In this document: piece by piece, positions 34,113-45,350 of the stretch
How the letters are laid out: every line of letters starts with the position of its first letter
Numbering within the stretch: the stretch's first letter is position 1
Origin: Auricularia sp. M13
Taxonomy: Eukaryota; Basidiomycota; Agaricomycetes; Auriculariales; Auriculariaceae
Direction: 5' to 3'
DNA length: 64,000 nt
Assembly: GCA_037042915.1 (NCBI GenBank)
Contig: CM073193.1
Coordinates: forward strand, 8,122,001-8,186,000
Notes under the pieces: model-generated
What the model was told of the DNA's origin: nothing
Databases searched by the model: none
What the model saw: only the letters and a program-made list of their open reading frames with translations
Translations under genes and position numbers: made by a program

Positions 34113-34177
34113 TGTAGCTTGGGCTTGAGCTTGTTCGGCTGGATGCTGGAGACATTCTTCTGCTCTGAAGAGCAGGC

Positions 34178-34183
34178 TTTATA
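34178..34183 (-). promoter_or_regulatory. TATA box of peptide gene copy 1
   Basis: TATAAA read on the minus strand, 66 bases before the ATG. It is followed by a leader block (34128-34148) shared with copy 2. Confidence 0.65.
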
Positions 34184-34267
34184 GCACTCGCTTCAGGTAC
34201 TCAACGGTCTCTGCTTCAGGCACCCTCGAGCGGCATTACTATCCGTTCGCATCGGATACTAGGTGAC

Positions 34268-34286
34268 GTCGCGGATAGTGCGCACC
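34268..34286 (-). promoter_or_regulatory. Shared 19 bp upstream motif, peptide copy 1
   Basis: Minus strand GGTGCGCACTATCCGCGAC, identical to the motif at 56666-56684 upstream of copy 5, and 17/19 to 40226-40244 upstream of copy 2. It lies about 85 bases upstream of the TATA box. Probable transcription-factor site. Confidence 0.6.
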
Positions 34287-34924
34287 GTCCATTGAGCATC
34301 ATCCGTCACCGACTTCAGGCGTGTCAAGTTGACGCAGATGTTCACCCGGAACTGTCCTGGTGATAAAACGCGGAACGCGTGCCTTACGAAGTGCGTTGAA
34401 GGACCTGCGTCTAGGATTGTCGGGTATCCAGGGTTTAATTAGGTATAGTAGGTGCGTCACGGTCATGTTGCAGCTATAAGCCTGCCACAGACTTCGCCAT
34501 TCCCGACAGACCCCGTTGCCATTCCTGTAGCAAAGCATTAAATCGAAAACCTTGCTATATTCTCATGCAGCGAGCCTGAATGCCAAGTCGCACATCAACA
34601 GCTGAGTATCGCCGCACCTTCAGGCGCTGGTCATCCTCGACAGAACAATCCCATGTCAGACCTCAGATCACCGCACTATGCACTTGATACACGAGCACAG
34701 ACGTACAGAGCACAGAATGGCATGTATACTGATCCTTGCGCAGCGCGTGAAAGCCTCAGCTCTTCACACCTAGGTAAACGGTACCTGGTGCTCGGACTCC
34801 ACGCCTCAGATGCGCCCTGGACCACCTCCGTCATGCATGTATGCACCATATTCCACTGGAGGCGTAGGACACACCTTTACTCGCGGAGCCACGACGAGTT
34901 TTTTCATGACGACGAAACTCTCGT
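34287..34924. other. Spacer upstream of peptide copy 1
   Basis: No coding signal recognised; promoter sequence and the 3' side of the next minus-strand gene. Confidence 0.4.
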
Positions 34925-37105
34925 TCAGATAGGGTGCTGGGAGACGAGTGCATATTCGTCCTCGTTCCACGGCCATTCGTCGCGCTCAAACCAGACCTCC
35001 GCCTTCTCCCGCGGTCCGGCGCCTACGGGAGAATGTACGCCCAACCCAGCGCCCCAAATGCCTCCCCAAACCCCGAATCCTTTGACGACGCCTTTGACAA
35101 TCTCGAACTCCGCATCGAAATGCTCGACACCCAGAACAGCGCGGTCTTTTTCCCCCAGCGGCGTGGTATAGCTAGTGAAGGTCGCGTTGAACTTGTTTCC
35201 GGAGAAATGCTGTAGGGCCAGCAAGGAGGGCGTCCCCCCGAGATTGTCCGTCCACGCGCGTAGAATCCCGTCTCCAGTGACGCGGAAGGCGAGCTTGCCG
35301 TATGCCGCGTTGGAATATGTGGCCGAAAGTCTCTCGACTGGAGCATCCGGAAGCGGCGCTTCTGGCGCTGCGGGTAGGCGACCAGCTTCGTCCTCTGCTC
35401 TGCGTTTGAGGATCTCCGTGTTGAGAGCTTTGTATCTGTTGATAGCGATGATTATGAGCTGCAGCAGCACATGAGGACGGAAGAGCTGGATCGAACCTTG
35501 CATTCCAATCAACACGCGCAGGAAGCCTGAGCAAATCCTCTGCAAGGCGCCATTTGATGGCCTCGTATAGATAAACACCATGGGCGTCTTCATTGGTGAG
35601 GACGGCGATGCCTATATTGTCGTTCGGAAACCGGATGATCTGAGAACGGTACCCCTTCGCAGAATCAGTCACGAAGGCTTGTGCGGGGCGAAGCCCGACT
35701 CACCAAGAGCGAGCCTCCATGTTCAACATACTGTGACCGTGGGTCAGTTTCAACAGCATGCATACATGCTGTTGCGTACCTGATGTCCTTGGTACGCAGA
35801 GATCCTGAAGCCCATGCCATACGTTTCGGGCCCGAGCTCGGGGATGTTCTCAGCACGGGGCATGACCGTGATACCCGAGGACATCTTGGCCACTAGCTCT
35901 GGAGGCAAAACTTGAGTACCAGTTTGGGGACTTCTCCCGTTACTGAGAAGGGTCTGAAGCCATATCGCCTTGAAAGAGAAAAGAAGGTACAGTATTAGCG
36001 ACAAGCATTTCGCGACCTTCAGGTTGCTGATGTCCCGCACCAGATCGTTTGCGTTCGATAGAATGCCACCAGCACCCACGTGCGACTTTGTGTCTACGAA
36101 CGTCGCGCGTCGCTTGCCGAGATGATGCAATGTTTCGCCTTCTCTCCAGAAGCCCTCAGCGAGATGACCGGCTGCAATCGCGCCGTCGACGTCGAATGTA
36201 GTAAGCTCGAAGCCAGCTTGCTTGAACATGTTGCGCTTCACGAACTCTTCGAAAGTCGAATTGGATTTTGCGGACACAATCGAGGCCCCGATGTTAAACA
36301 TGTGGTTGTTATACTGGCCAATGGGTAGGACAGCCTGAGCAGCCATTGTATAACCGATGAACTCACCTGCCACACGTCGCGAAACTCCGCGCTAGGACGA
36401 AGATGCTTTACTGATCTCAACTGAAAATTTGGCAGGTATTCAGTGCAAGTCGGTAGTGGAGCAACTGACGCACAGATAGTCCTGCTGGATCATCCAACTC
36501 TGAACGGAAGATGGCGTCGTGTCGCGGAAGGCCAGTACGGTGCGAGAAAGCGTCTACCAGATTGGCACCGCGACTCGCCAAAGGGTCTGCAAGCTCGAAA
36601 TCAGAGATTATATCGTGTATCTTTGTTGTCCAGTCGAATGGGATGGACTCGTTCGCGACGAGCAAGCCGACAGCTGCTACGGTGAACGCTTTAGTATTGC
36701 TTGCAATGGGCACAAGCGTCTACGATAATGTGAATACACAGAGTCTGAGCACTGTAAACGATGACAGCGTACGTCTGGAGTGAATTTGTCGCCCTTGCGG
36801 TTCTTGACGCCGAACGCGCGCGTCTCGACGTCGAAAGCATCTGAGTCTGGCCGCTTACGAACCACAGCAATGGATAGTCCCTGTGCATTCCAAAGCGCCA
36901 TAGTTTCGCGAACGAACTCTTCGACACCGGGCGGAATAAGCTGCCGTGCGTTGTACGCGGTGTGCGATGCCGGCGCGCGAGATGCGCTGATCAGGTCATT
37001 CGGAAGCCATTTGAGTAGCTCGGCCTGTTGAAAGGGAGAGCTAAGCCGCATGGTGTATACCGCGTATACGCTCAATGCTGGGATGAACAGCGTCTGTGGA
37101 CGCAT
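34925..37105 (-). CDS. Beta-lactamase-fold serine hydrolase, probably secreted or membrane-anchored
   Basis: It starts MRPQTLFIPALSVYAVYTM, a likely signal sequence, then FVRETMALWNAQGLSIAVV and AFGVKNRKGDKFTPD. The active-site SxxK is SNTK in MPIASNTKAFTVAAVG. The second motif Tyr-x-Asn is YNNHMFNIGASIV, and the third is HGGSL near 35710. HVGAGGILSNANDLVR and GPETYGMGFRISAYQGH are typical of class C beta-lactamase/PBP4-like hydrolases. The C-terminal domain (LSATYSNAAYGKLAFRV and FNATFTSYTTPLGEKDRAVLG) resembles the lipocalin-like extension of these enzymes. The end is at 34925. Introns are short and in frame. It lies between peptide copies 1 and 2, on the same strand as both, so a role in peptide turnover is conceivable but untested. 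It is distinct from the hydrolase at 20021. Confidence 0.8.
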
Positions 37106-38404
37106 CTAGTCCCGGGCCGCACGTGGGTGGCGGGTGAACGTTATAGATGCGCGGAAAACCAACCAACCAAGCCAACCAAGCCAACCAAGCTAAGGTCGGA
37201 CTATCGGATCAAAGGGCCCGATGATTGGGCCGAGCCGCCGACTCCCCGCATGACCGTCGACCGCGACGGCGGCCGCTCGGAAATTTGCGGCGCGGCACGG
37301 TTGCCTTCCCACCTCATCATTTTTTCTCGTCGTCGCCGCCGCCCGCCGCGCCGCCGCCGCCCGCCCCGCCGCCGCGGCCGTGCCCTCGCCTGCTGCCCTC
37401 GATGCGCCCGGTCCGCGTAGCTGTGGCCGTCGCTGGACTGCCTGCAAGGTCCTGAAGCTGCCGCGCGCCTGCTGCCCACCGCGTTGGCCGCTGTGCTCGG
37501 TGCACATTCTATGGCAGAAGGGCTGTGGATGGCACTTGGCGCCGCCAGGTCTGCCTTCTGTGTTCAGTGTGGCAAGGCATGACCGGTGACCCTGGGTGGG
37601 CGGACGCCGTGAACTTGCCCGTACGCTCCCTACGCACTCCCGCCTATGCACTGCCCTTCCCCACCCGTTATGCGCAATGTTATAGTCTGCTACTGATATA
37701 GCAATATAAGCATTATACCCGTTCTCCCCTACCTCGAGTGACGGCCCTTTTCTCTCCGTGAGCTGGTGGGCTGGTGCAGGGCCCTGGTCGAATTATAACG
37801 CATGCTGCAATGTGCAACACAAAGTCTTCGGTGACATGGGCAAGGGGTCCAGTAGCTCTCGACAGCTGAAGTATGCCTAGGTATCCCGAACTTCAGTCTG
37901 CGAGTCTAGGGTCGACCCGGTCTGTCAGTCTGCATGCACGACGCTGTTGGCGGTCGACTCCTTCGAAAGTTGCTATAGCGTGTACCACGCACAGCCCGGT
38001 GCATGCAGATTGCGCAGACCCGATGGCTCCGCAGACTACATCAGCGGCGCGAGCTGGTAGTGCAGCGTCTCGTTGAGCATTCATTCGGAAATAGGACGAT
38101 GAAGATCTAAATAGTGTAGGGTTGATTTTCTGTGTGATAGATATACTTGTCAAGCATTTGTCTATGATAGTTAGGCTTTATGCCTCCTGAGGCCTGAGGT
38201 GTATCGATAGACATGAGTAAGATCTCAGCGCTCCCGGAGAGTGCTCGGGCGCTTGAGCCCGAGTTCTCGGTGCGGCTTCCGTTTTGCCTCCGAGGCAGTT
38301 AACATCGTCTTAACCATGAGCTGGATGACTTTCATGACTCTCGATTAAGCTCAAAATAGTTATAATAGAAGCTAAAATGCAATGCCGAGAGGTTCCCGAA
38401 CAAT
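37106..38404. other. Gene-free stretch with simple repeats
   Basis: A CCAACCAAG repeat (about 37159-37193) is followed by a very GC-rich block of CGCCGC-type repeats (37320-37385). Open frames across it are composition artefacts. Confidence 0.45.
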
Positions 38405-39595
38405 ATCTTCGTGTTGGTTGGCTTGGTTGGCTCATCAGCAAAGTTGGGTTTTGCTCACGAGGCTCGTCAAGCCTCGTCGAGCCTCGTGAGCACTCAAGCG
38501 ACTCAAGCTCGTACACAAAAGGTCCGCCTAATTTTGTTCGGGCGAGCTCGTCAAGCGTCTCAAGCTTTGCCGAGCTTGACGAGCTTGAGTGCTTGAGCAG
38601 CTTGACGAGCTCAGCCGAGCTCAGCCGAGCTTGACAAACAATCAAAGCTTCGTGAGCTCGCGCGTCTCCGGCCTCTCCTCGCGGTCATTTCTGATTCATT
38701 GGGCCCCGTTATTTGTTCTCCAGGCCATAATGCAGTAGAAATCATAGTTTATAATTCAGTGGTTCAGATTATGCTTCACGATTATAGTATATACAAGCTG
38801 GCAAGGCAAGGACGCTGGAAAGGTGAGAAGCTGGACCTACAAGCGGTCTGGGAACCGACGCGCGTGTACGACGGCGTGCACAGCCTAAATAAGCTCTGGA
38901 GTCAGTGACGTGCAAACTGCGCAGCTGAGCGCCCGCACCTTTGCATCGTGAGTTGTGACACCTATAGACGACGGAAGGGTTAGTAAAGCACCAGCGGAGC
39001 AGATCTAGAACACAGCGCAGAAGCCGGGATAGATAGCAGACAACACAGCAGACCACTGAGCACAGAGTAGACCACAGAGAACAGCCACTGCAGCTAAGAG
39101 CCTAAGACAGAGTCCCCAGAGTAGAGCAAGTCCCGTACGGCCATAATCTAGAGCCAGTGTTCAAGTCCCATATAAGCACTGCGGGAGAGGGGAGGCCAGC
39201 GCGGCGCCAGTGCAAAGAACCGGGCAGCAGATGTTGGGAGAAGGAAGAGACTTAGTGAATTTCGGCGACCGCACACCGCGCTGCAGGAATCACCCGCCAG
39301 CGACCTTTCGAGGTCAAAAAAATCGTACGACCTTTCACAGCGAGACCAGGTGCTTGAGCTGCTTGAGGAGCTTGACCGGCTTGAGCCGTTTGGCAAGCTT
39401 GATCGTGCTTGGTGGAGCTCGACGAAGCTCGGCGAGGATTGCTGAGCTCCGACTTGCTTCTTACCGTTTCCCAAGGAGCTCTTACTCGACGGAGGAGCTC
39501 AAACTTGCTCAAATGCCTTGAGCACGGGAAAGCCAACCCGAGCCAGCTCGAGCAAAAACCAACTTTGCTGATGCTTGGTTGGTTGGTTTTCCGCC
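38405..39595. repeat. Fold-back element of about 1.2 kb
   Basis: The segment 38405-38650 and the reverse complement of 39345-39595 share GGTTGGTT-rich ends, the block CATCAGCAAAGTTGG, and long runs built from GAGCTTGAGC/CTCGTCAAG units. They are imperfect inverted repeats around a 0.7 kb centre that contains an ACAG-rich tract (38990-39090). It looks like a non-autonomous fold-back or MITE-like element, or a hairpin-forming low-complexity locus. No gene inside. Confidence 0.5.
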
Positions 39596-39943
39596 CATCT
39601 CCGACGCATTGGGTGGCGGCAAGTCGCGATTCACGCTCACGCAACTCCGATCCGCATCTTCTCGAACGCATGCGAGAAAATGTCTTCAGTAGATTAACCT
39701 GTGACCACTTCCAGTATTTCAAAGTATAGAATCAGGCTCGTGTATTTGTTCTCTTCGAGCAACATGGCCACTGGCAGTGCAGTTGAACTCTTGAACTCTG
39801 CCGGCACGCTACACTCAGAGACGACAACCCATATACATTGAGCAACATCCTCGTACTCAGTTCTGGACCGAAGAGAGACTTAAATTAGTTCAGGCAGCAA
39901 CCAACCGCGAAGCGAACCGTCCTCACCAGAGCATTAAGCACAT

Positions 39944-40084
39944 TTAGCAGACGATGGTGCCGCTGGGAAGCTGCGCGCATCCGGCGGGGGGCTGCTCCTT
40001 CTCCTGGACGCGAGTCTCGAGAGCGGAAGGAGAGGCAGCGACGAGGCTGGCGAGGGCGAGGACGGCGACGGTGGCAAAGCGCAT
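39944..40084 (-). CDS. Small secreted peptide precursor, C-x9-C family, copy 2
   Basis: A 46-residue single-exon precursor, the same length as copy 1. The signal peptide is MRFATVAVLALASLVAAS, the spacer PSALETRVQEKEQ, and the tail PPAGCAQLPSGTIVC ends at TAA (39944-39946). It differs from copy 1 at only a few residues in the mature part but has its own promoter, so this is a retained duplicate. The leader block GCTTGTTGGGCTGGATGCTG (40089-40108) is nearly the same as in copy 1. It has a TATA box at 40138-40143 and the 19 bp motif at 40226-40244. It is divergent from copy 3. Confidence 0.8.
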   Translation of the reverse strand: MRFATVAVLALASLVAASPSALETRVQEKEQPPAGCAQLPSGTIVC

Positions 40085-40137
40085 TGTTGCTTGTTGGGCT
40101 GGATGCTGAGGAACTCTTCACTCCGAAACCTCTAGGC

Positions 40138-40143
40138 TTTATA
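40138..40143 (-). promoter_or_regulatory. TATA box of peptide gene copy 2
   Basis: TATAAA on the minus strand, 54 bases before the ATG, in the same context (CTATAAAGCCT) as copy 1. Confidence 0.65.
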
Positions 40144-40225
40144 GGCCTTGCGTCAATCCCTGATATTTATCGAGCCTCGGGTACTCATTCTGTTCTCACT
40201 TCCGTCCTGGTCGGATTGCAGCAGC

Positions 40226-40244
40226 GCCGCGGATAATGCGCACC
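40226..40244 (-). promoter_or_regulatory. Shared 19 bp upstream motif, peptide copy 2
   Basis: Minus strand GGTGCGCATTATCCGCGGC, differing at two positions from the motifs of copies 1 and 5. It lies between the divergent copies 2 and 3 and could serve both. Confidence 0.55.
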
Positions 40245-40614
40245 ATCTGTCATGTCATCCATGCCTGGCCAACATCGATATCCGCATCTGCCACACCTGT
40301 TGGCCTTGGCATGTGTTGTTCCATTGCATTTCTCACTTGGGCATTGCGCTGATGAGCAGGACTCTCCGCTCGTCGTGCCTGATAGGTCTTCACGTATCAC
40401 CGGACTCAGGTTCATGAGTCGAGATGCTGTCAAGCATTATCTTCATACCCGCACTACGAACACTGAGCCCCTGCGCAGCTCTGGTCATGGGCAGGGCGTA
40501 CCTTTACACTCCAGCATGCTGATCCGTTTCGGTCGTGCATGAAACGTGTCGCCTTTGTGGAGACACATAAACTTCACCTCGTTGATTCCCTGCCACCTCC
40601 TGCCCATTACCACC

Positions 40615-40785
40615 ATGCGCATCATCGCCAATACCGTCAGCTTCATTCTCGTCGCGCTCTCTGCTGCCAACATGGCCAGTGCTCAGTGCTGGTCTCTCAA
40701 GAGTAGCACGGTCGTGTGCAACCCAGTCAAGGCGAACCTCACTTCGGGATGCGTCGAACTGCTCAGTGGAACCATCGTCTGCTGA
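40615..40785 (+). CDS. Small secreted peptide precursor with two C-x9-C units, copy 3
   Basis: A 56-residue single-exon precursor. The signal peptide is MRIIANTVSFILVALSAANM, ending ASA before Gln, a good cleavage site. The mature part has two units of the same plan: CWSLKSSTVVC (residues 25-35) and CVELLSGTIVC (46-56), joined by NPVKANLTSG, which contains an Asn-Leu-Thr glycosylation sequon. The shared consensus with the other copies is C-x-x-L-x-S-[SG]-T-[IV]-V-C, ending exactly at the stop (TGA 40783-40785). It has the most diverged sequence of the five. No strong TATA box; CATAAA lies at 40566. Confidence 0.75.
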   Translation: MRIIANTVSFILVALSAANMASAQCWSLKSSTVVCNPVKANLTSGCVELLSGTIVC

Positions 40786-41123
40786 AGGTAAAAGCGATGA
40801 TCCCTGACAAGTGTTATACCTGGACTGAACTTGCGTGAAGGATGTCCGGTACTCTTTCAACGGGAACGTAGTGTCGGCCTGAATTTGCTGTAACCTTGCA
40901 CAGGACTCGTCAATCCAGAGTTGTTTCGCGTAATGAGACCCAATGCTACGTACTTTGAACAGTAATACCTTGTGGCTTGAATACATCAAGAAAGTCTCAA
41001 AATGTCCATTCGAAAACGGTGACAATATGTATACGATGCAACCTGTCCCCAAGCGTCAATTCACGCAGGACAACAGCATGCCGAATAGAGCAATGCGCAC
41101 CTAAATTATCTACGCCCGCCTAT

Positions 41124-42314
41124 CTACAGCCGGATAACACCATTGCCATCCATCCCGCCCCCGCCGATTCCATGCCCATTGCCGTGCGTCTGGACGGGTT
41201 CGGGCCCACGCAGGTCGCGCTCGTCGATCTCGTCGTCGTCCAGTGTGAACGGGCCCTCGCTCCCGCCGCCCGCGAGCGGCTGCCGCGCCTCCTCGTCGTC
41301 TGTCGGTAGGCCCACGTATCCGCTACGTCCGCCATTGTTACCCTGCCAGCTGCGAGGTATGCCGCGTCGAAAGCCAGACGATGCGGGTGCCGGACGGTCT
41401 CGACGGAAGAAAGATATGCATGCAGCGGGCAGAGCGAGGAGTGAGGAGATGGGAATGCTGGGGATTATGTCTATCCCGCGGAGCTGGAGGACGTAGTAGT
41501 TGTAGACGACTGCGGCAGCGAGATATGCAACGAAGGCGATGCCGAAGCTGAGCTGCGCATGAGCAACCATTGAAAGCACATTTTGAAGAGCTGGTCGTAC
41601 ATGGATATGAACATTATAAGCATGCTGCCTAAGCTCGAGGCATTCGCAGGACACGCCGCCTGGGCGTTGAAAGATTAAGATCGTCAGTTGAAAGCTTCGG
41701 CGTAATGACCATGGGACGTACGGATGTTCGCCATTCAATGAAGAACGCGCACACCTTTTCATCGTCAGGCGGCAGCTGAGCGAGCATTTTGGGGGTGCCT
41801 GGGATCGAAAGTTAATATAGCTAGCGAGAATCGCGGGATTACTTGCCTACGCCCGCGCCAGTGTCGCATATGAACCGTATCGCAGTGCTGGCCTTGAGCC
41901 CGTTGGACCCGTTGCACTCTGCGCCTTCAGTCATGAACATATACGGCGAGCCGTCGATAAAGTCGAGGGTGCCGTTGGGCGTGCCCATGGACCTGTCGCT
42001 GCTCTTGCCGCGCCAGAACCCGCCGACCTTTTCTTCCCGGCCGCGCTGATTCCAGAGCTCGCTACGCACGGGCCCGCACACGTTGAGCTTGTATTTCTGC
42101 GAGCCCACCGGAGACGTCAGCTCGTAGTCCTTTCTGAGTGTGCGTCCCAGTAAGTATCCTGGTATCACTGCGCACGAGCGACGCACTTGGCTTGTAACGA
42201 GCGTAGGTCATAGCGCAGCCCCTTGTGCTCGAGCGTACAGGCATCGGCGCCGCGGGCTACGCTGGCCGCAGTCGCCGCGAGCGCCAGAGAAAGCGCCGTC
42301 CTCGCAGCCACCAT
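41124..42314 (-). CDS. Atg27/mannose-6-phosphate-receptor-homology type I membrane protein
   Basis: It starts MVAARTALSLALAATAASV, a signal peptide, then DACTLEHKGLRYDLRSL and, after an intron, YKLNVCGPVRSELW, RSMGTPNGTLDFID and FICDTGAGVGK. The spaced cysteines and the Cys-Gly-Pro block fit the Atg27/MRH lumenal domain. A further exon gives VCAFFIEWRTSTACP. The single transmembrane segment is FGIAFVAYLAAAVVYNYYVL, followed by GIDIIPSIPI, which is like the cytosolic start of cation-dependent mannose-6-phosphate receptors and Atg27. An acidic tail ends at 41124. It is expected in Golgi/endosome/vacuole membranes, in autophagy or sorting. Which of the two subfamilies it belongs to is not settled. 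Confidence 0.7.
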
Positions 42315-44474
42315 CTAATCGCGGGAAGAGTTACGGAAGTAAAATTTCCTGGCGTCCGACCTCCATCCCGTGGTCGGCCAACTGTTCTTCAACCAGCCAT
42401 GAACCAGCAGCTTGCGCGCGAAGGAGGTTGTACACCCTATTGAACTGTACAGTGAGTGCGCCATGTCCACTGTAACCCTCGTTCTCCTCGCAAGCGGCTC
42501 GATTTTCAACTATTTGCTGTGCCTTCAGGCTGCATTACTCGAGCCTTTGGGTTACGAGAAGCGCTCTGTAACTCTGACAGTCACTCTGGCTGCAATAAGG
42601 CTCTCAAGTATCGACAAATTCTTCCTCGTCGTTGGCCCGGTTCCACCACTTCGTGTCCTCCGGATGCCCAGATCCCACCTGAAGATCTATTCACCAGCTG
42701 TACGACCCAGAATCGCCTGTGCCATGTGCGACAGGCAATGTCGTAGGCTCGATAAGCCTTCGGGCATCATGTACATCGCGTCATCTTCAGCTCTCGCACA
42801 GGTGGTGCTCCGGCGACTGCGTCGAGCCATGCATGGCACCCCTGACGCCAATCCTGTGTGTCCAGACTCATCTCGCGCTCTATTTTGCCTTGAAACTCGG
42901 GGAATGGCTACACTCGACGCGCTGATCATTCCGGGATTGCACCTAGATTCCCGGGCCTTTCGTCTGGCTACGCTGCCCGGCAATGGACTCGCTGCGCTAT
43001 GGGGTCCTCAATCGTACAGCCATAGTTTGCGTCGTTCGGACTTGGCTTAGAGCCGACATTGGTTGTTCCAGCAGATAGACGTCTATTCTGAACTAGAAGA
43101 CCGCACACAGCGCTGGGAAAGCTCCAACCACCCGCGATTCTAGGCCTTCAGGCGAATGCGCAAGCACTGCTTAGACCTTCTCAGTGCACTGCGCTGTATC
43201 TTGTCTCTGAAGATAATTTCTTCGTTTACCACCTCGCTGGATCCCGGAACTAGCTATGTGCTCCTCGACGTACGCTAGTCGCAGAACATGTCTGGCCTGG
43301 ATCAGTGCCAGCATTGCGAAAACGTGGAACAGAAAGAGGCAAATAACAGCGCGCTTTTGGCCCTCTCAGAGCTTGACCTCATTAGCCGAAAATCTGCTTC
43401 TTTCGGTGACCATGTTACCCGATTTTGCTGATGAGGGAATTACTCATCACAACACATATGAGCTGTGAAGCTATTCTCCCAAGGGACGAGCATTGGAAAT
43501 GGAGTCGACGCCGGCAAACCACCCAATCTGCGTGCGCGGATATTCGATTCCGGTCTTTGAGCGAGTCCCCTGGCGGTGCGTGCTCGACACGGCTCCGAGT
43601 CCCATCTACGACGATGAAGACCCTTGTAGCGCGGATGAGATGTTCTTTATCCGCGCCTGCTACTCTGTCCTCGCAAAACTCCGCACAGTGCCCGCGCTGT
43701 TACCTTGGATCATTCTGCGCCCTGACCGCCTGACAGGACAGCTGCTTCGTCAGACCTCCTAATGACAAGACCTCGTGCTGTGCCCTCGAACTTCGACATC
43801 CGATCCCTGACTGTGTTTTCAAGAAAGGTACCTTGTTTCGTATACATCGACCCCGCCCGTGCCTCCGGAAGAGGGGTCGCTGTATGAACGTCGCTCTGAG
43901 GAAGGCTACTTGTTTCGTGACGCCGTCCTGACATGATCAACACCAGTTCCCAGCAAGTTCAACCTATCCGTAATTCCCCTCTTCTTCAGGCGGGAGTCGC
44001 GAATCCCAGTGCAGTCTTTGAAGCGATCCACATATCAGCTCAAGCGGTCTAGCAGACGCAAGTCCATCAACTGCTGTAGGGTTTGGGATCGCTCAGGGAA
44101 AGCAGCGGGATCAGAACCTTTTGCTTGCTCCTCACCTCAAACGCGTGGCAAGGTTTGTAAGATGAAGATAGTTTATTGGCTTAGTGTAGATCGCGTGGAT
44201 AGCACCGCCCGTAAGTGCATCCTCCAGCGGTTGACGTCAAGCTTAATTGTTTGTTCTTGTTGCACATAAACAAATTGAAATTCATCAACAGACCATGTGC
44301 ACAATTGCTCCGAGACGGGTATTCATTCCTCTATTCTATAGGTTAATAGGGCTACAAGCCTCATAATATCGAGAATATATAGTATGAAATACAAAGGGAA
44401 TTCCAAAAAACTACACAGTGACATCTATGACAAATTTACAACCAGTCTGTCTCTATTCTCCACCTCTACGACTT
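42315..44474. other. Stretch without a confident gene
   Basis: Two plus-strand open frames, 42412-43050 (212 codons) and 43493-43762 (89 codons, ending RLTGQLLRQTS), could be small genes, but neither shows a domain, signal peptide or splicing pattern that I can support. The rest looks like spacer. Confidence 0.35.
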
Positions 44475-45074
44475 CTAGAAGCGACCCGGGTGCGGAATGG
44501 CTGGAACAGAGTCTTCGCACTTGACAAGCTGTCCGTGGACCAGCTTCATGTGCCTGTTTAGGTTTCCCACGCAACTGTATACGCGGTTACAGTCCGCCTC
44601 CGGGCAGCGAAGGATGGCTGACATCATCTCAGCGACCCGTGCGTGGAGCGGCGGTCGCCAAGTTACTCACGTCTACTGATAATGGTGTACTGCACAGGGC
44701 TTTGTGAAGCAGAAGGAGGAGGAGGAAGGGACAGGTCTAGTGGAGCCGGTCCGGCTTCATATCCGGTAGATGAGCTCTGCGAGACGGCATGCTGTGGATG
44801 TCCATGCTGCTGGTAATAATAAGGGGATGCTTGAGGGCTGTGTGTAGCGGGAACCTAAGCGTTGAACATTGATGTCAATGAAAGGACCGCATGTGTGGGC
44901 AGGAAACGACGGACAGGTCGAGGTTTTCCCTGTTTTCCGTTATCGCTCGTATGATGGAATTGGAATTTGGAATCTTGAGGCGCATACATCAGCGTTTCTT
45001 TGGGGAATACTCAGACCTTCACGGACAATTGACCAGGCGCGACGAGAGAAACGGCAAGATAGGTTTGTGCACGT

Positions 45075-45350
45075 TCATCTTCCCTTCCCACACGCTGGCC
45101 AATTACCCATCTCACACGTCTCCAGTTACCCTTCCTGCACGATCTTTAACCCTTCCCACACAATCTTTATGCCTTCCTGCACGTGCAGTATGCCTTCCTA
45201 CACGTCCATTATTACCCTTCCCACACGCTCCAATAACCCTTCTAACACGTCCTTATAACCCTTCCTACACGCTGGTATTACCCTTCTTACACGTTCTTAT
45301 AACCCTTCCTGCACGTTCTAGTATCCCTTCCTGCACGCTCCCAGGGAGAA
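45075..45350 (+). repeat. Minisatellite inside the left inverted repeat
   Basis: About a dozen imperfect units of the type ACCCTTCC[TC][GA]CACG followed by 4-9 variable bases; a matching array in reverse orientation lies at 48240-48560. Confidence 0.75.

Noticed and set aside
33556-34184. Plus-strand open frame across peptide copy 1
   Set aside because: Overlaps the peptide gene antisense, where the family relationship to four other loci decides the coding strand.
38950-39240. Possible second solo LTR beginning TGTGACACC
   Set aside because: No matching end or target duplication could be found.
42412-43050. 212-codon plus-strand open frame as a gene
   Set aside because: No domain, splicing or promoter support; composition not clearly coding. 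Left as spacer.
45075-45350. CRISPR-like regular repeat array
   Set aside because: Units are imperfect, spacing is variable and the array is part of an inverted repeat of a eukaryotic element.
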